From: Arion vulgaris
Taxonomy: Eukaryota; Mollusca; Gastropoda; Stylommatophora; Arionidae
Direction of reading: 5' to 3'
DNA: 64,000 nucleotides
Assembly (NCBI GenBank): GCA_020796225.1
Contig: CM036755.1
Location: 40,514,306-40,578,305, forward strand
Both the position numbers and the translations under genes were made by a program. The stretch's first letter is position 1; every line of letters starts with the position of its first letter. Under the pieces are notes generated by a model, which was not told the origin of the DNA, did not search any database, and was given only the letters and a program-made list of their open reading frames with translations. Below, piece by piece: positions 1 through 7,925 of this stretch.

Positions 1-288
1 AGGCCGGTTAAAAAAATAAGAATTCAACATCAAAAGAATTACGGAATACCAGAGAACATTGAAATAGAATACATAAGAACCACGGATAACATTTCCGTGT
101 TATTTTTAATGCCTGGAATATTTTATTATTTTTTTTATTTTGTTAGAAGAAAAAAAGTCGAGCTCCAGCGACAAGCTAGAGGTCGATTTACGAAAAAAAA
201 TTGTAATGACCACTAAATTTTTCAAGATCATTTGCAAAAGTGACTCCAAAACCGGCCCTAGTGACTACTAAGTCACTAGAGGCCGGTG
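1..288. repeat. AT-rich hairpin-bearing repeat, first copy
   Basis: The segment opens with AGGCCGGT and closes with ACCGGCC at 251-257, giving short terminal inverted repeats of the kind seen in MITE-like elements. The opening motif recurs at 280-287, where a second diverged copy begins (A-rich stretch, CAAAAGAA, ACGGAAT, TTTCCGT, then TTTTTAATG.CTGGAATTTT in the same order). A weak inverted repeat CACGGA/TCCGTG lies at 81-99. No coding potential is seen. It could be a non-autonomous DNA transposon or a tandem satellite with a hairpin at each junction; the sequence alone does not decide. Confidence 0.5.
251..287. repeat. Long imperfect palindrome at the repeat junction
   Basis: ACCGGCC CTAGTGACT, a 4-base ACTA loop, then AGTCACTAG A GGCCGGT. 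Sixteen bases on each side pair, with one extra A as a bulge. It lies exactly at the junction between the two copies of the repeat above. Confidence 0.75.
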
Positions 289-500
289 AAAAAAAAATCA
301 ATATCAAAAGAACAACGGAATGCTAGCAATTTCCGTTGTTTTTTTAATGACTGGAATTTTTATTTTAGTTGAGAAAAAAATGGACTTCTAATGACTTGAT
401 AGTCACTAGAAGCCATTTGGTAATGACTTGATAGTCACTAGAAGCCATTTGGTAATGACTTGATAGTCACTAGAAGCCATTTACGCCCAAAACAAAAAAA
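289..500. repeat. Second diverged copy of the hairpin repeat
   Basis: This copy repeats the motif order of 1-150 but is shorter. A perfect 10-base inverted repeat, AACAACGGAA / TTCCGTTGTT, spans 311-340. The loop itself contains the palindrome TGCTAGCA. The right part carries the 32-bp tandem repeat listed separately. Confidence 0.5.
389..484. repeat. 32-bp tandem repeat, 3 copies
   Basis: Near-identical units start at 389, 421 and 453. Each contains TGACT TGAT AGTCA, a short dyad related to the CTAGTGACT/AGTCACTAG arms of the 251-287 palindrome, so this minisatellite probably grew from that palindrome family. Confidence 0.9.
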
Positions 501-569
501 TTTTGAAACGACTACCTCTAAGAGGTAATTTGAAGAAAAATCACAAAAATGCTTCCTTGATCATTTCCT

Positions 570-992
570 GTCAATGCTGAAACTCCTGATCAATCATAAA
601 TTGTCAATTCAAGTAGCAAGGGAAAGATAGTTAAACTACAGTAGTATGATCCAATCAATACAAATATGAAGAGGGTAGATAAAGTATGGTTGTCAGGTTG
701 TCTATTTCCTGTCAATGTTGAAACTGCTGATCAATCATAAATTGTCAATTCAAGTAGCGAGGGAAAGATAGTTAAACTACAGTAGTATGATCCAATCAAT
801 ACAAATATGAAGAGGGTAGATAAAGTATGGTTGTCAGGTTGTCTATTTCATGTCAATGTTGAAACTGCTGATCAATCATAAATTATCAATTCAAGTAGCG
901 AGGGAAAGATAGTTGAACTTCAGTAGTATGATCCAATCAATACAAATATGAAGAGGTTAGATAAAGTATGGTTGAAAGGTTGTCTATTTCAT
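570..992. repeat. 141-bp tandem repeat, 3 copies
   Basis: Units start at GTCAATG at 570, 711 and 852. They differ by only a few substitutions. All are noncoding, with stops in every frame. Confidence 0.92.
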
Positions 993-1104
993 CAAGTTTC
1001 GGCAAATCACCGATGTTAGATGATGTTAAAACCACTACGATACCATCCTGTTTCACATGTTGAATAGTCCACACTACGAGAGAACTGTCTGTCTCGTGTG
1101 ATAT

Positions 1105-1250
1105 GTTCCTGCGCAACTTGACAATCGCTGCGCCACAAACAATCGTTCAAGATGTGCAAGAACAATCACTACGTAGATGTCTGAGGTCAAGCGTGACGCT
1201 CCTACACAACTTGACAATCGGCGAGCCACCCATCCATTGTTCAAGCTGGT
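1105..1250. repeat. Diverged 93-bp duplication
   Basis: GTTCCTGCGCAACTTGACAA at 1105 and GCTCCTACACAACTTGACAA at 1198 begin two diverged copies, each followed by a GCCAC block and a GTTCAAG block. The short open frame across this region looks fortuitous. Confidence 0.6.
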
Positions 1251-2027
1251 GCTTGACCGTCACTATGTACTTTTTTTTTTTTTATTATTATTTTTTTTTC
1301 CTGTGGAGAGAGATTTAATTTCCAAGTAATGTGATCAATAATATAAAATGCACTGAAAGATTTCCTATTTCAAACGCTATGCTATGTAAATTCTGTTAAC
1401 CAACAAATACAAATTTAAAAAGTCTGGATAACTGCAATACTTTGCTGTGGCGCTTCGCTCCGCTCTTTCCAAGTTCGTTAAAATTATGACCAAGTATTAA
1501 AAAAAAAAATATATAATTTACGATGGAAAGGGATATAATTATCATAATTTCAAAGTAATGCGATCAATAATATACAATACATTAACTAAGCTTAACTAAG
1601 ATGCTTGCTATACAATGAAAGAAGTACATCGTCATTATTCATGTTTGGTTGTATTTGCCGATTAATGTGGTCAGTAATCTACAATTCATGAATTCAGCAA
1701 AGCTAAACAATACATGCTATGCAATGAGAGTGCTACATTTCGCACATCGTTTTTTTAAATTATGTTTTTTTTTTTTTTTTTTTAAATACAATGAAAAAGT
1801 AATGTGCTTCATAATTTCCAGATAATTTCAAGAAATAAATATTACAATAATAGATAAACAATTATATTAAATGATACAATAATGCGAAATAAATACTTAA
1901 TTAGTAGGGCGAGATTGCTTGCTTGACAATGATATTTATCATACATTTAGTCTTCAAATCAACTATAAGTATTGAAAGGAGAATATTCATTTGATCAAGA
2001 GAAGTTCTGTATGTGTGAACTTCAATC
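1251..2027. repeat. AT-rich spacer with a diverged dispersed motif, no gene seen
   Basis: AT-rich DNA with poly-T runs at about 1270-1300 and 1749-1783. A block related to AGTAATGTGATCAATAATAT recurs at about 1326, 1554 and 1661, each followed by an ATGCTATGYAA-like block, so this is an old repeat of variable period. No coding signal is seen. Confidence 0.4.
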
Positions 2028-2215
2028 CGATCAACAGTGAATACCGAACAGGAAATGTTCGGTCAGATCAAGAAAATGCTGAATGGGAATTTTCAGTTAA
2101 ATCAACATAAAATACAGAGCCAGAAATATTCACTCAAATGAAAGATAAATGCTGAATGGAAAATATTCAGTCAGATCGACGGAGAACACCGAATAGAAAA
2201 TATTCAGTCCAACGA
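2028..2215. repeat. Degenerate tandem repeat of about 37 bp, 5 copies
   Basis: Copies share a core GAATRGAAAATATTCAGT followed by CAGATC and an A-rich linker. The core is itself a near palindrome (GAATRG...ATATTC). Copies are well diverged, so the array is old. Confidence 0.6.
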
Positions 2216-2359
2216 TCGTGCTCATAATTAGCGTGTATGATCGGTTCAAGAGAGATATATTGAGATTCTTCATGAAACAGGGGTAGATATCTATAATTCC
2301 GATTTAGGGAGCGAGAAATGTTGGTAATGGATATTCAGTATTGGACGCCAGTTTTATGG

Positions 2360-2545
2360 GGAAACACGTACAAACAGAGTACTATAGTTTTACAAAAGAC
2401 AGAAACAGTGACGATAAACAGAAACGTTTCGACCAAAAGACCTTTATCAAGCAAACGATACAACAGGAGTGACGAATTTCAAAGAACACTTACAAATGGA
2501 CGATTACAGAAACATTCAAACGTATCTAATCAAACAATTAATTAA
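2360..2545 (-). mobile_element. 3' noncoding end of a Penelope-like element, relic
   Basis: This stretch matches 63,318-63,485 in order and orientation: ACAAAGTACT-like start, TAGTTTTACAAA, ACGTTTCGACCA, GGCCTTTAT.AAGCAAACGA, ACAGGAGTGACGAATTT, GGACGA, ACATTCAAACGT, TCTAAT. At the right edge of the window that sequence lies downstream of a Penelope-like GIY-YIG coding end on the minus strand. This copy is therefore probably a truncated 3' end of the same family. The coding part is missing here, and a LINE fragment begins immediately to its right. Confidence 0.65.
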
Positions 2546-2982
2546 CAGTTTTAAGGGGGTAAATAAGTGTTATCTGGAGTTGTAGGGTATAAGTAGGATA
2601 ATGTCAGCTGTTGTTTCAGAAATTGTTAGTTGTCTTGTGGGTATGTGTGTAGCTACTATCTTCCATTCATTCGGTTGTTGTGCATTCATTCTTGTTTTGG
2701 GTGCGACATGTCCCAGTTTTATGTATTGTGCCCGTGTTGTGTTGCTTGTGCGTGTTTGCATGAAATTGATCTGGTTGTGTTCACTGTGTGTTTATATATT
2801 AATTAATACATTCATGCAATGGTTTTACTTTCACTCGTGATATGGGTGTGTTCACTGTGTGTTTATATATTAATTAATAGATTCATGCGATGGTTTTACT
2901 TTCACTCGTGATTTGGCTGTGACATCTCCCAGTGTTGGTGTTTCGTCTATTTGTTTCGTTATTAGTGTGTACTCTCAGGCGT
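2546..2982 (-). other. Probable LINE 3' untranslated region
   Basis: This lies directly downstream of the minus-strand LINE stop codon at 2983-2985. It is free of convincing coding sequence and contains a 71-bp direct duplication (2777-2918). Read on the minus strand it is A/C-rich like the 3' part of the LINE ORF. Where the LINE actually ends is not defined by a clear tail. Confidence 0.45.
2777..2918. repeat. 71-bp direct duplication
   Basis: GTGTTCACTGTGTGTTTATA starts at 2777 and again at 2848. The two 71-bp units differ at only a few positions. Confidence 0.9.
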
Positions 2983-3649
2983 TTATTTTGTCGTGTGTGC
3001 TATTCTGTGTTCGTAAATGTGTCTGAAGAGTCTGTCGTTATATTTTCGTTGGTCGTATTTGGCTCTGCTCCTGCACAACCACACCAGGTTTCTGAATTCT
3101 GCCAATAGTCTGTAATGTTCTCTTTGTGGGCCTGTGGGTGTTTGTGGTAGTACGTTTATCATGATTGCTTTATATGTATCTATCTTGGTTGTGTTTATTG
3201 TTGTTTGTAGTGAGTTTAATGCTAGTTGTATTGTGTTGCAATGGAAGAAAATGTGGTCTTCTGTCTCTTGTCTGTTTTGGTTGCAGAGGTGGCATTTGGC
3301 CCGTGATGCTGTCTTGTATCCTACCGGTGTGATGTTGAAAAGTAATCTGTATGTGACTTCCTTTACCTGTTTAGATGTTTGCGTTTTGTGGTATAAGTTT
3401 CTAAAGATCTGTGGGTAGTCTGTGACAAAATGGGTGTAGCCTCTTTTTATTCTATTGTGTAGTTCTGGTTCTTGTGTCTTAATTAGGTGTTTGTATATCT
3501 GTTTTGCGGGCGTGCGTATATGGTTTCCATTGTCCTTTATGCTTTGAAAGCACTGTTGGTAAAATTCTGGTAGTGTGCCGAAATAGTGGTGTGTTTTGTT
3601 GTTTATTGGGTGAAATTTTGTTAAACGTATGCCTATATAGTTTTGTGCT
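2983..3649 (-). pseudogene. LINE (non-LTR retrotransposon) ORF2, C-terminal part
   Basis: An open minus-strand frame of about 220 codons runs from the SINE insertion at 3650 to a TAA stop at 2983-2985. It carries the LINE block YIGIRLTKFHPIN, then HYFGTLPEFY, then a C-terminal zinc knuckle in the segment AKCHLCNQNRQETEDHIFFHC. That motif has the form C-x2-C...H-x4-C, typical of the region after reverse transcriptase in non-LTR retrotransposons. The frame has no internal stop, which suggests a fairly recent copy. It lacks its own start because it is the downstream half of an ORF split by the SINE at 3650-3858. The upstream half continues at 3859-4138. The family is a LINE of the L1/Tx1-like or CR1-like kind; I cannot fix the clade without a search. 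Confidence 0.85.
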
Positions 3650-3858
3650 GCCTGTCTGCACAGCGTGTTCGTAGCGCGGTGGACTACGGGTGACTATCCC
3701 TCTGTGTGTGCGGTTTAATTCCGCGGGATGGCAGAAAAAGCAACAGATTCCCCAGATTTACGGTGTTCGTGGCACCGAACCGAAGGGTTACGATGTCCAT
3801 GGCACCGAGCCGAAGAGCTGAAAAGCTCAAGTGCTTCTGGATTGGAAAAAAAATAAAA
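3650..3858 (+). mobile_element. tRNA-derived SINE, short form, inserted in a LINE
   Basis: The head has RNA polymerase III promoter elements: an A-box-like TAGCGCGGTGG at 3672-3682 and a B-box-like GGTTTAATTCC at 3712-3722. The body has two 30-bp-type units (GTTCGTGGCACCGAACCGAA and the following GATGTCCATGGCACCGAGCC block), then GCTCAAGTGCTTCTGGATTGG and an A-rich tail. The same element, with about 13 body units, occurs on the minus strand at 61,876-62,406. Imperfect flanking direct repeats, TATATAGTTTTGTGCT (3634-3649) and TAAATAATAGTGTGCT (3859-3874), are consistent with a target-site duplication. Insertion splits the LINE ORF2 fragment. Confidence 0.85.
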
Positions 3859-4138
3859 TAAATAATAGTGTGCTAAAGTGTATTCGTCGGGCTGTTTTAT
3901 CATGTCTCCTACGAAGTAGATTCTCTATGTTTGTATTCTTGTTTTGATGTCGTGTAGGAGATTCCGCCCTTTCTTTATGTTGTATTAGTGTCTTAGCTGC
4001 TATTGCATGTAATGTGTTTTAGAAAATGAATTTCCTGATGGTGGTTTGTATTTCTGTCATGGTTTGTGGCGGTTGATGGAAAACGTTGGATGTGTATATT
4101 ATTGTTGGTATGATGTACGTGTTCACTATCGTGCTTCT
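3859..4138 (-). pseudogene. LINE ORF2 fragment upstream of the SINE insertion
   Basis: Read on the minus strand this gives VNTYIIPTIIYTSNVFHQPP, then a block beginning TIRKFIF, and it ends with GDMIKQPDEYTLAHYYL at the SINE junction. That order matches the region between reverse transcriptase and the C-terminus in LINE ORF2. There is one in-frame stop after KFIF (about 4020) and at least one frameshift near 3930-3990, so this half is inactive. It joins logically to 2983-3649 once the SINE is ignored. The element is 5'-truncated at about 4138, where a tandem repeat begins. Confidence 0.75.
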
Positions 4139-4142
4139 GCCA

Positions 4143-4231
4143 ACCGCCACTATGTAGTTGTCCCAAAGTTACACCGCCACTATGTAGTTGTCCAATGTTA
4201 CACCGCCACTATGTAGTTGTTCAAAGTTACC
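4143..4231. repeat. 29-30 bp tandem repeat, 3 copies
   Basis: ACCGCCACTATGTAGTTGT starts at 4143, 4173 and 4202. It abuts the 5'-truncated end of the LINE fragment. Confidence 0.9.
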
Positions 4232-4329
4232 TTCCCGCCAACGCACCAGCGAGTACATCGCGTTAATATATGAGACGCACGGACCTCCAAGAAAACACTA
4301 CTATATTCTTCTTCTTCTCTTCCACCATT

Positions 4330-4580
4330 GACTTCTTTATAGAAGTATTGGGGGGAAAATGTAGTGATCTTGTGTGTGCTCGTTCTAATGCACTTTGTAA
4401 GCTGTTATTCATTTTCTTAAAGCTGTTTTTAATACTTTTGGTGGTCTCTCTTGCTCTGTACTCGTTATACTTTCTGTGTGGCTCTCTATGGTAGGCGATA
4501 CCAGGGCATTCTTGTCAGGTGTCCACACCATTTAATCTGTTGTTTCTTTACGAATTGCATGCCTGGTTTCACAACGAAAC
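4330..4580 (-). pseudogene. LINE C-terminal relic (QQIKWCGH type)
   Basis: The minus strand reads KQQIKWCGHLTRMPWYRLP near 4500-4546. This is the conserved W-x-GH block found after the reverse transcriptase domain in several LINE families. Downstream the reading is interrupted by stops and is only weakly recognisable. Relics of the same type occur at 25,320-25,620 and 62,960-63,160. Confidence 0.65.
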
Positions 4581-4599
4581 AGTCGCACACTTCATGAGA

Positions 4600-5150
4600 A
4601 CTGCGGCGCTTTCGAGACAACAACATCGAGCATGACTATGGAGATCACCGCTGCCTCCAGGGCTCTGTCATGAGTGACTGAGCAACAGGTAACCCATACG
4701 ATTATCATATCAGACTCCATGAATATGCTTAAAATGATTGAATCTGGGAGTATGCGTGTGGAATGGGTGGACATAATTCGGAGATCACATCTCAAGAAAA
4801 TAACTTGGCTGTACATACCTGGACATGCTGGAGTGCAGGGTAATGAGTGTGCTGACTTTCTTGCAAAACAATGCCCCAACTCAAGTGGACAGAAGCATGG
4901 GCAGAGCCGTTATCATCATTGCCTATTGCTCTCATTTATCTGACATGGGCAAGTCTCAGACACTAGAACGAGTTGTGAATTAGGCGTTAAGTTTGGACAT
5001 GCCTGACAGTGTCGTCTTCGTGGTATAGAGAAAATAGTAATCAACTTCTCATGGGTACTCTGAGCAAATGGACTTTGGGGTGGCTGTTGCAGTAGAGGAC
5101 AGAGCACGAATGGGAATGCCCAATGTGCCATGACGTCGATCGCACAACAT
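4600..5150 (+). pseudogene. LINE RNase H domain and degenerate 3' extension
   Basis: The plus-strand frame reads TTTSSMTMEITAASRAL, a TGA at 4671-4673 where families usually have Trp, then IIISDSMNMLKMIESG, WLYIPGHAGVQGNECADFLA and on to about 4945. These are the ribonuclease H blocks of a non-LTR retrotransposon: Glu in MEI, Asp in SDS, and the final Asp in ECADFLA. RNase H removes the RNA strand during reverse transcription. The first Asp strand upstream of 4600 is not recognisable. From 4946 to 5150 the family's downstream part continues with frameshifts and stops (MGTLSKWTLG-like block near 5052). The copy is dead and 5'-truncated. It lies in the opposite orientation to the LINE relic just to its left. 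Confidence 0.85.
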
Positions 5151-5233
5151 AACATAACATCCAATCTTCTTCTGGGTATTACTTCAATATTACTTTTTGT
5201 TATTTGTTTGTTTAAATTTGTTTGCTAAGTATC

Positions 5234-5423
5234 GTCATGCTCTGATGCACACTGGGCTTCTATGAAGACTTGTCATGCTCTGATACACACTGGGCTTCTA
5301 TGAAGACTTGTCATGCTCTGATGGACACGGGGCTTCCATGACGATTTGTCATGCTCTGATGCACACGGGGCTTTCATGACGACTTGTCATGCTCTGATGC
5401 ACACTGGGCTTCCATGACGATTT
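5234..5423. repeat. 38-bp tandem repeat, 5 copies
   Basis: GTCATGCTCTGAT starts at 5234, 5272, 5310, 5348 and 5386. Copies differ by a few substitutions such as ACTGGG/ACGGGG. Confidence 0.93.
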
Positions 5424-5433
5424 TTCATGCTAT

Positions 5434-5540
5434 TTTGTTTTCTTCTTTTTCTTCTGTGTTTGCCCGTTATGTATTCAGGCGTAGCCATTGCGCCTGGTGT
5501 GGCGCTTCTGGCTGATGTTAGCGTGAAAGCCTGCTTACTG
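5434..5540 (-). pseudogene. LINE 3' terminal relic with GAA-rich tail
   Basis: The minus strand reads SARSATPGAMATPEYITG and then a GAAGAA-rich tail. It aligns with 61,805-61,875 on the plus strand (SARSAMMGALTAPEFIVG and a GAAGAAGAAG tail), which is the 3' end of the LINE whose RNase H lies at 61.1 kb. This is a 3'-end fragment of the same family in opposite orientation. Confidence 0.7.
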
Positions 5541-5602
5541 TTTATTGGTTTCCTTTCCATACATTTTATTTTCTGTTTATCAGTCCAGTATTTCATGTCA
5601 GA

Positions 5603-6100
5603 TACCCCGTGCTCGAGTTGTACACTCACTGCAGACAAGGAATGTAGAATTCAGGCTTTACCCCGTGCTCGAGTTGGACACTCACTGCAGACAAGGAAAG
5701 TAGAATTCAGGCTTTACCCCGTGCTCGAGTTGGACACTCACTGCAGACAAGGAAAGTAGGATTCAGGCTTTACCCTGTGCTCGAGTTGGACACTCACTGC
5801 AGACAAGGAAAGTAGGATTCAGGCTTTACCCCGTGCTCGAGTTGGACACTCACTGCAGACAAGGAAAGTAGAATTCAGGCTTTACCCCGTGCTCGAGTTG
5901 GACACTCACTGCAGACAAGGAAAGTAGGATTCAGGCTTTACCCCGTGCTCGAGTTGGACACTCACTGCGGACAAGGAAAGTAGGATTCAGGCTTTACCCG
6001 TGCTCGAGTTGGAGACTCACTGCAGACAAGGAAAGTAGGATTCAGGCTTTACCCCGTGCTCGAGTTGGACACTCACTGCAGACAAGGAAAGTAGGATTCA
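5603..6100. repeat. 56-bp tandem repeat, 9 copies
   Basis: Units start with TACCCCGTGCTCGAGTTGGA at 5603, 5659, 5715, 5771, 5827, 5883, 5939, 5995 (one base shorter) and 6050. Very high identity implies recent amplification. Each unit carries CTCGAG and CTGCAG; GAATTC alternates with GGATTC between copies. Confidence 0.95.
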
Positions 6101-6178
6101 CTCTTTTGAGCAAACGCTCTACAGACTCGTGTTGAAAATTTATTTCTTGTATTACATAATTTGGATATTGGTTACTAA

Positions 6179-6350
6179 ACCGGCGTCGTTACACTCCGGA
6201 CAGACCAATAGGTTCTCAGTCTTCCCTAATAGATCTTGAAAGGTATGCATATTGATGGGTCCTGTCGCTCACTGGTTAAACACACTTCTCAGGCATCCAG
6301 TTCTACTTGTACAACGGGTAACTCCAAACTTCTTAATACTATAGGCGCAT
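6179..6350 (-). pseudogene. LINE fragment, homologous to 61,545-61,720
   Basis: The minus strand reads VTRCTSRTGCLR, then SVFNQ, a stop, ATGPINMHTFQDLLGKTEN and LLVCPECNDAG. It matches, block for block, the plus-strand LINE at 61.5-61.7 kb (VIRCTSRTGCVR, SVFN-stop, ATGTISMHTIRYLLGKTEH, IRVCPEYND). It comes from the segment downstream of RNase H and is a short inactive fragment. Confidence 0.8.
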
Positions 6351-7122
6351 TTCCGCAAAGAGGCACATATTGGCCATCTGTACCACAGTATACAAGAACC
6401 AGAGAAAAGTGCTATTTTATTGTAGTGTTAGTGATACCTCCTACCACATATGTTAACACACGCACATTGTACCGAAGAAGTAGCGATTTGAAAAGAAAGT
6501 CTTCAAGTAGCTCCGTCATTGCCAGTTCCAAGCCTGGACGTTAAAGGGGGGTGGCATTATGATATAACAGCTAACTTGAACTGTAATGTAGATTATTTAA
6601 AAACAATAATACAACTAATTCTAAATTTCTTGTTTATTTCATGACTCTATTGCAAATATCAACATTAGTCCCCCATGTACGAACTGGGATGATGTACCTT
6701 TGCATGAGACTTTTTAATCAAATGTCATATTGATGCGTTCACTGTAAAAACTAAAATTTCATTTCAGACTCGCCACATATGCCGCCAACATCAAAGGAAA
6801 CCGTTATATTACAAAATCCAGGTTTCCTATAGCAAGTTCCTGTGTCGGTATAATTCTAAGATTGTGTGCATAGTTTCGCTACTGTAGAATTGATTGTTTT
6901 GCTGCAATTCGCATTGGACTGTGGGCATGAGTTGTTCAATGTCTACTGCCCAGTTTGTGGTCCACAGTAAATTAAGCGCATGACCAGAGATTGGTGAAGA
7001 AGAAGAAGAATAGGCGTTTATGTTACACCAGGCATGAGCATTAGTCAACAACTCAAGCAGATTTCAAATGTAATAATAAAAGTAAAAAGCCATTTTTAAA
7101 ATATCTCGTGGTATATTAGGTA
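6351..7122. other. Unassigned sequence, no gene recognised
   Basis: No protein family, repeat period or RNA gene is recognised. The open frame on the minus strand at 6827-7051 (74 residues) has no motif I know. The reading is not obviously low-complexity, so this could be host intergenic DNA or an unrecognised part of a transposon. Confidence 0.4.
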
Positions 7123-7160
7123 ACTAGCTAATTAACCGGCTTCGGGATTCGTCTTGGATT
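7123..7160 (-). mobile_element. Helitron 3' terminus (CTAGT with preceding short hairpin)
   Basis: On the minus strand the sequence reads ATCCCGAAGCCGGTTAATTA then GCTAGT, followed by T at 7122. Helitrons end with CTRR after a small GC-rich hairpin and insert between A and T. CTAGT at 7127-7123 fits, with a weak CCG/CGG stem before it, and the helicase relic lies upstream in the same orientation. The hairpin is degraded. Confidence 0.65.
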
Positions 7161-7575
7161 GTCATCCTGCTGTAAATAAACCCTTATTTTGGTAGTTAAT
7201 TTTCAAGTTTTAACATGTCTCCAAAGACAGGATGATTTAAGACACGCCTTAAGCTCATCGGGCATTGTTCCTTTAGAAATAATAATGAGCGTTTGCCTGA
7301 AATAACCAGCAAGAACCACTACTGCTCCACCCATAAGTTGTTGATCGTTTCTAATATCTTGAAGAGTCCTGCTCAGTGCTTCTAGTCCATGCTTGTGAAT
7401 CATAGTGCATTCATTTCAAACGATCAATTTGCATTTTTGTAAAACTGCCGCTTTGTCTGCCATTTTACTGATGTTGCAAATTGTCTCTTGTTATATGATA
7501 AATCGTATGTAAATTTATAAGTTGAGGGGACAGCTTTTGTCCTCCTTGAAGCAAGCTGTTATCCCAGATGAAGAG
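7161..7575 (-). pseudogene. Helitron PIF1-type helicase fragment
   Basis: The minus strand reads LLQGGQK at about 7525-7545, then after frameshifts MADKAAVLQKCKLIV, a TGA at 7416-7418, NECTM, HGLEALSRTLQDIRNDQQLM, GGAVVVLAGYFRQTL, MPDELKACLKSSCLWRHVKT and a stop at 7203-7205. This is the central part of the PIF1-like helicase carried by Helitron transposons, which unwinds DNA during rolling-circle-like transposition. Two active-site blocks are damaged: the Walker B stretch normally read as IVWDECTM has W replaced by a stop and D by N, and the motif normally LAGDFRQTLP has Y for D. The nucleotide-binding P-loop and Rep domain are absent. The copy is inactive and sits 80 bp from the Helitron 3' end. 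Confidence 0.85.
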
Positions 7576-7925
7576 ATCGAAATTTCCATATTTTCAAAAC
7601 ATACGTCATCGAATCTTGTGTATATAAATGCATACACCGTGGACTTTCGGAAACGTTGATGTCAAATTGTAAAACAAAAAAGGGAATAGACATCAAGATT
7701 GGGTTTTATTCATTTTCAAAATGAACATTGATCCAATTAGGAAAACTTCAGTTGATCTAAGCTGTGCATCAGAAATATCTTTGCTACGTTTGGGAATTTT
7801 GATGTAAATTGAGGGCGTGTATAGGCGGACACGTACAAACTGCAAAACTTTCGGAAATATTTAGCAGATACTTTGTAAAGCCCGTATTTTATTGACCATC
7901 AGCATACGATGGGTGTGCGGCTAAG
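7576..7925. other. Unassigned sequence between Helitron relic and satellite
   Basis: No coding sequence is recognised. CTTTCGGAAACGTT (about 7645) and CTTTCGGAAATATT (about 7849) are similar blocks within about 200 bp, so part may be noncoding Helitron DNA. The satellite starts abruptly at about 7926. Confidence 0.35.

Noticed and set aside
3660..3730. A functional tRNA gene
   Set aside because: The same tRNA-like head is attached to the same body and tail in a second copy at 62.3 kb, so it is a SINE head.
6827..7051. Continuation of the Helitron helicase or a host exon on the minus strand
   Set aside because: I could not match its residues to helicase motifs beyond the Helitron terminus at 7,123, and no splice or homology evidence supports an exon.
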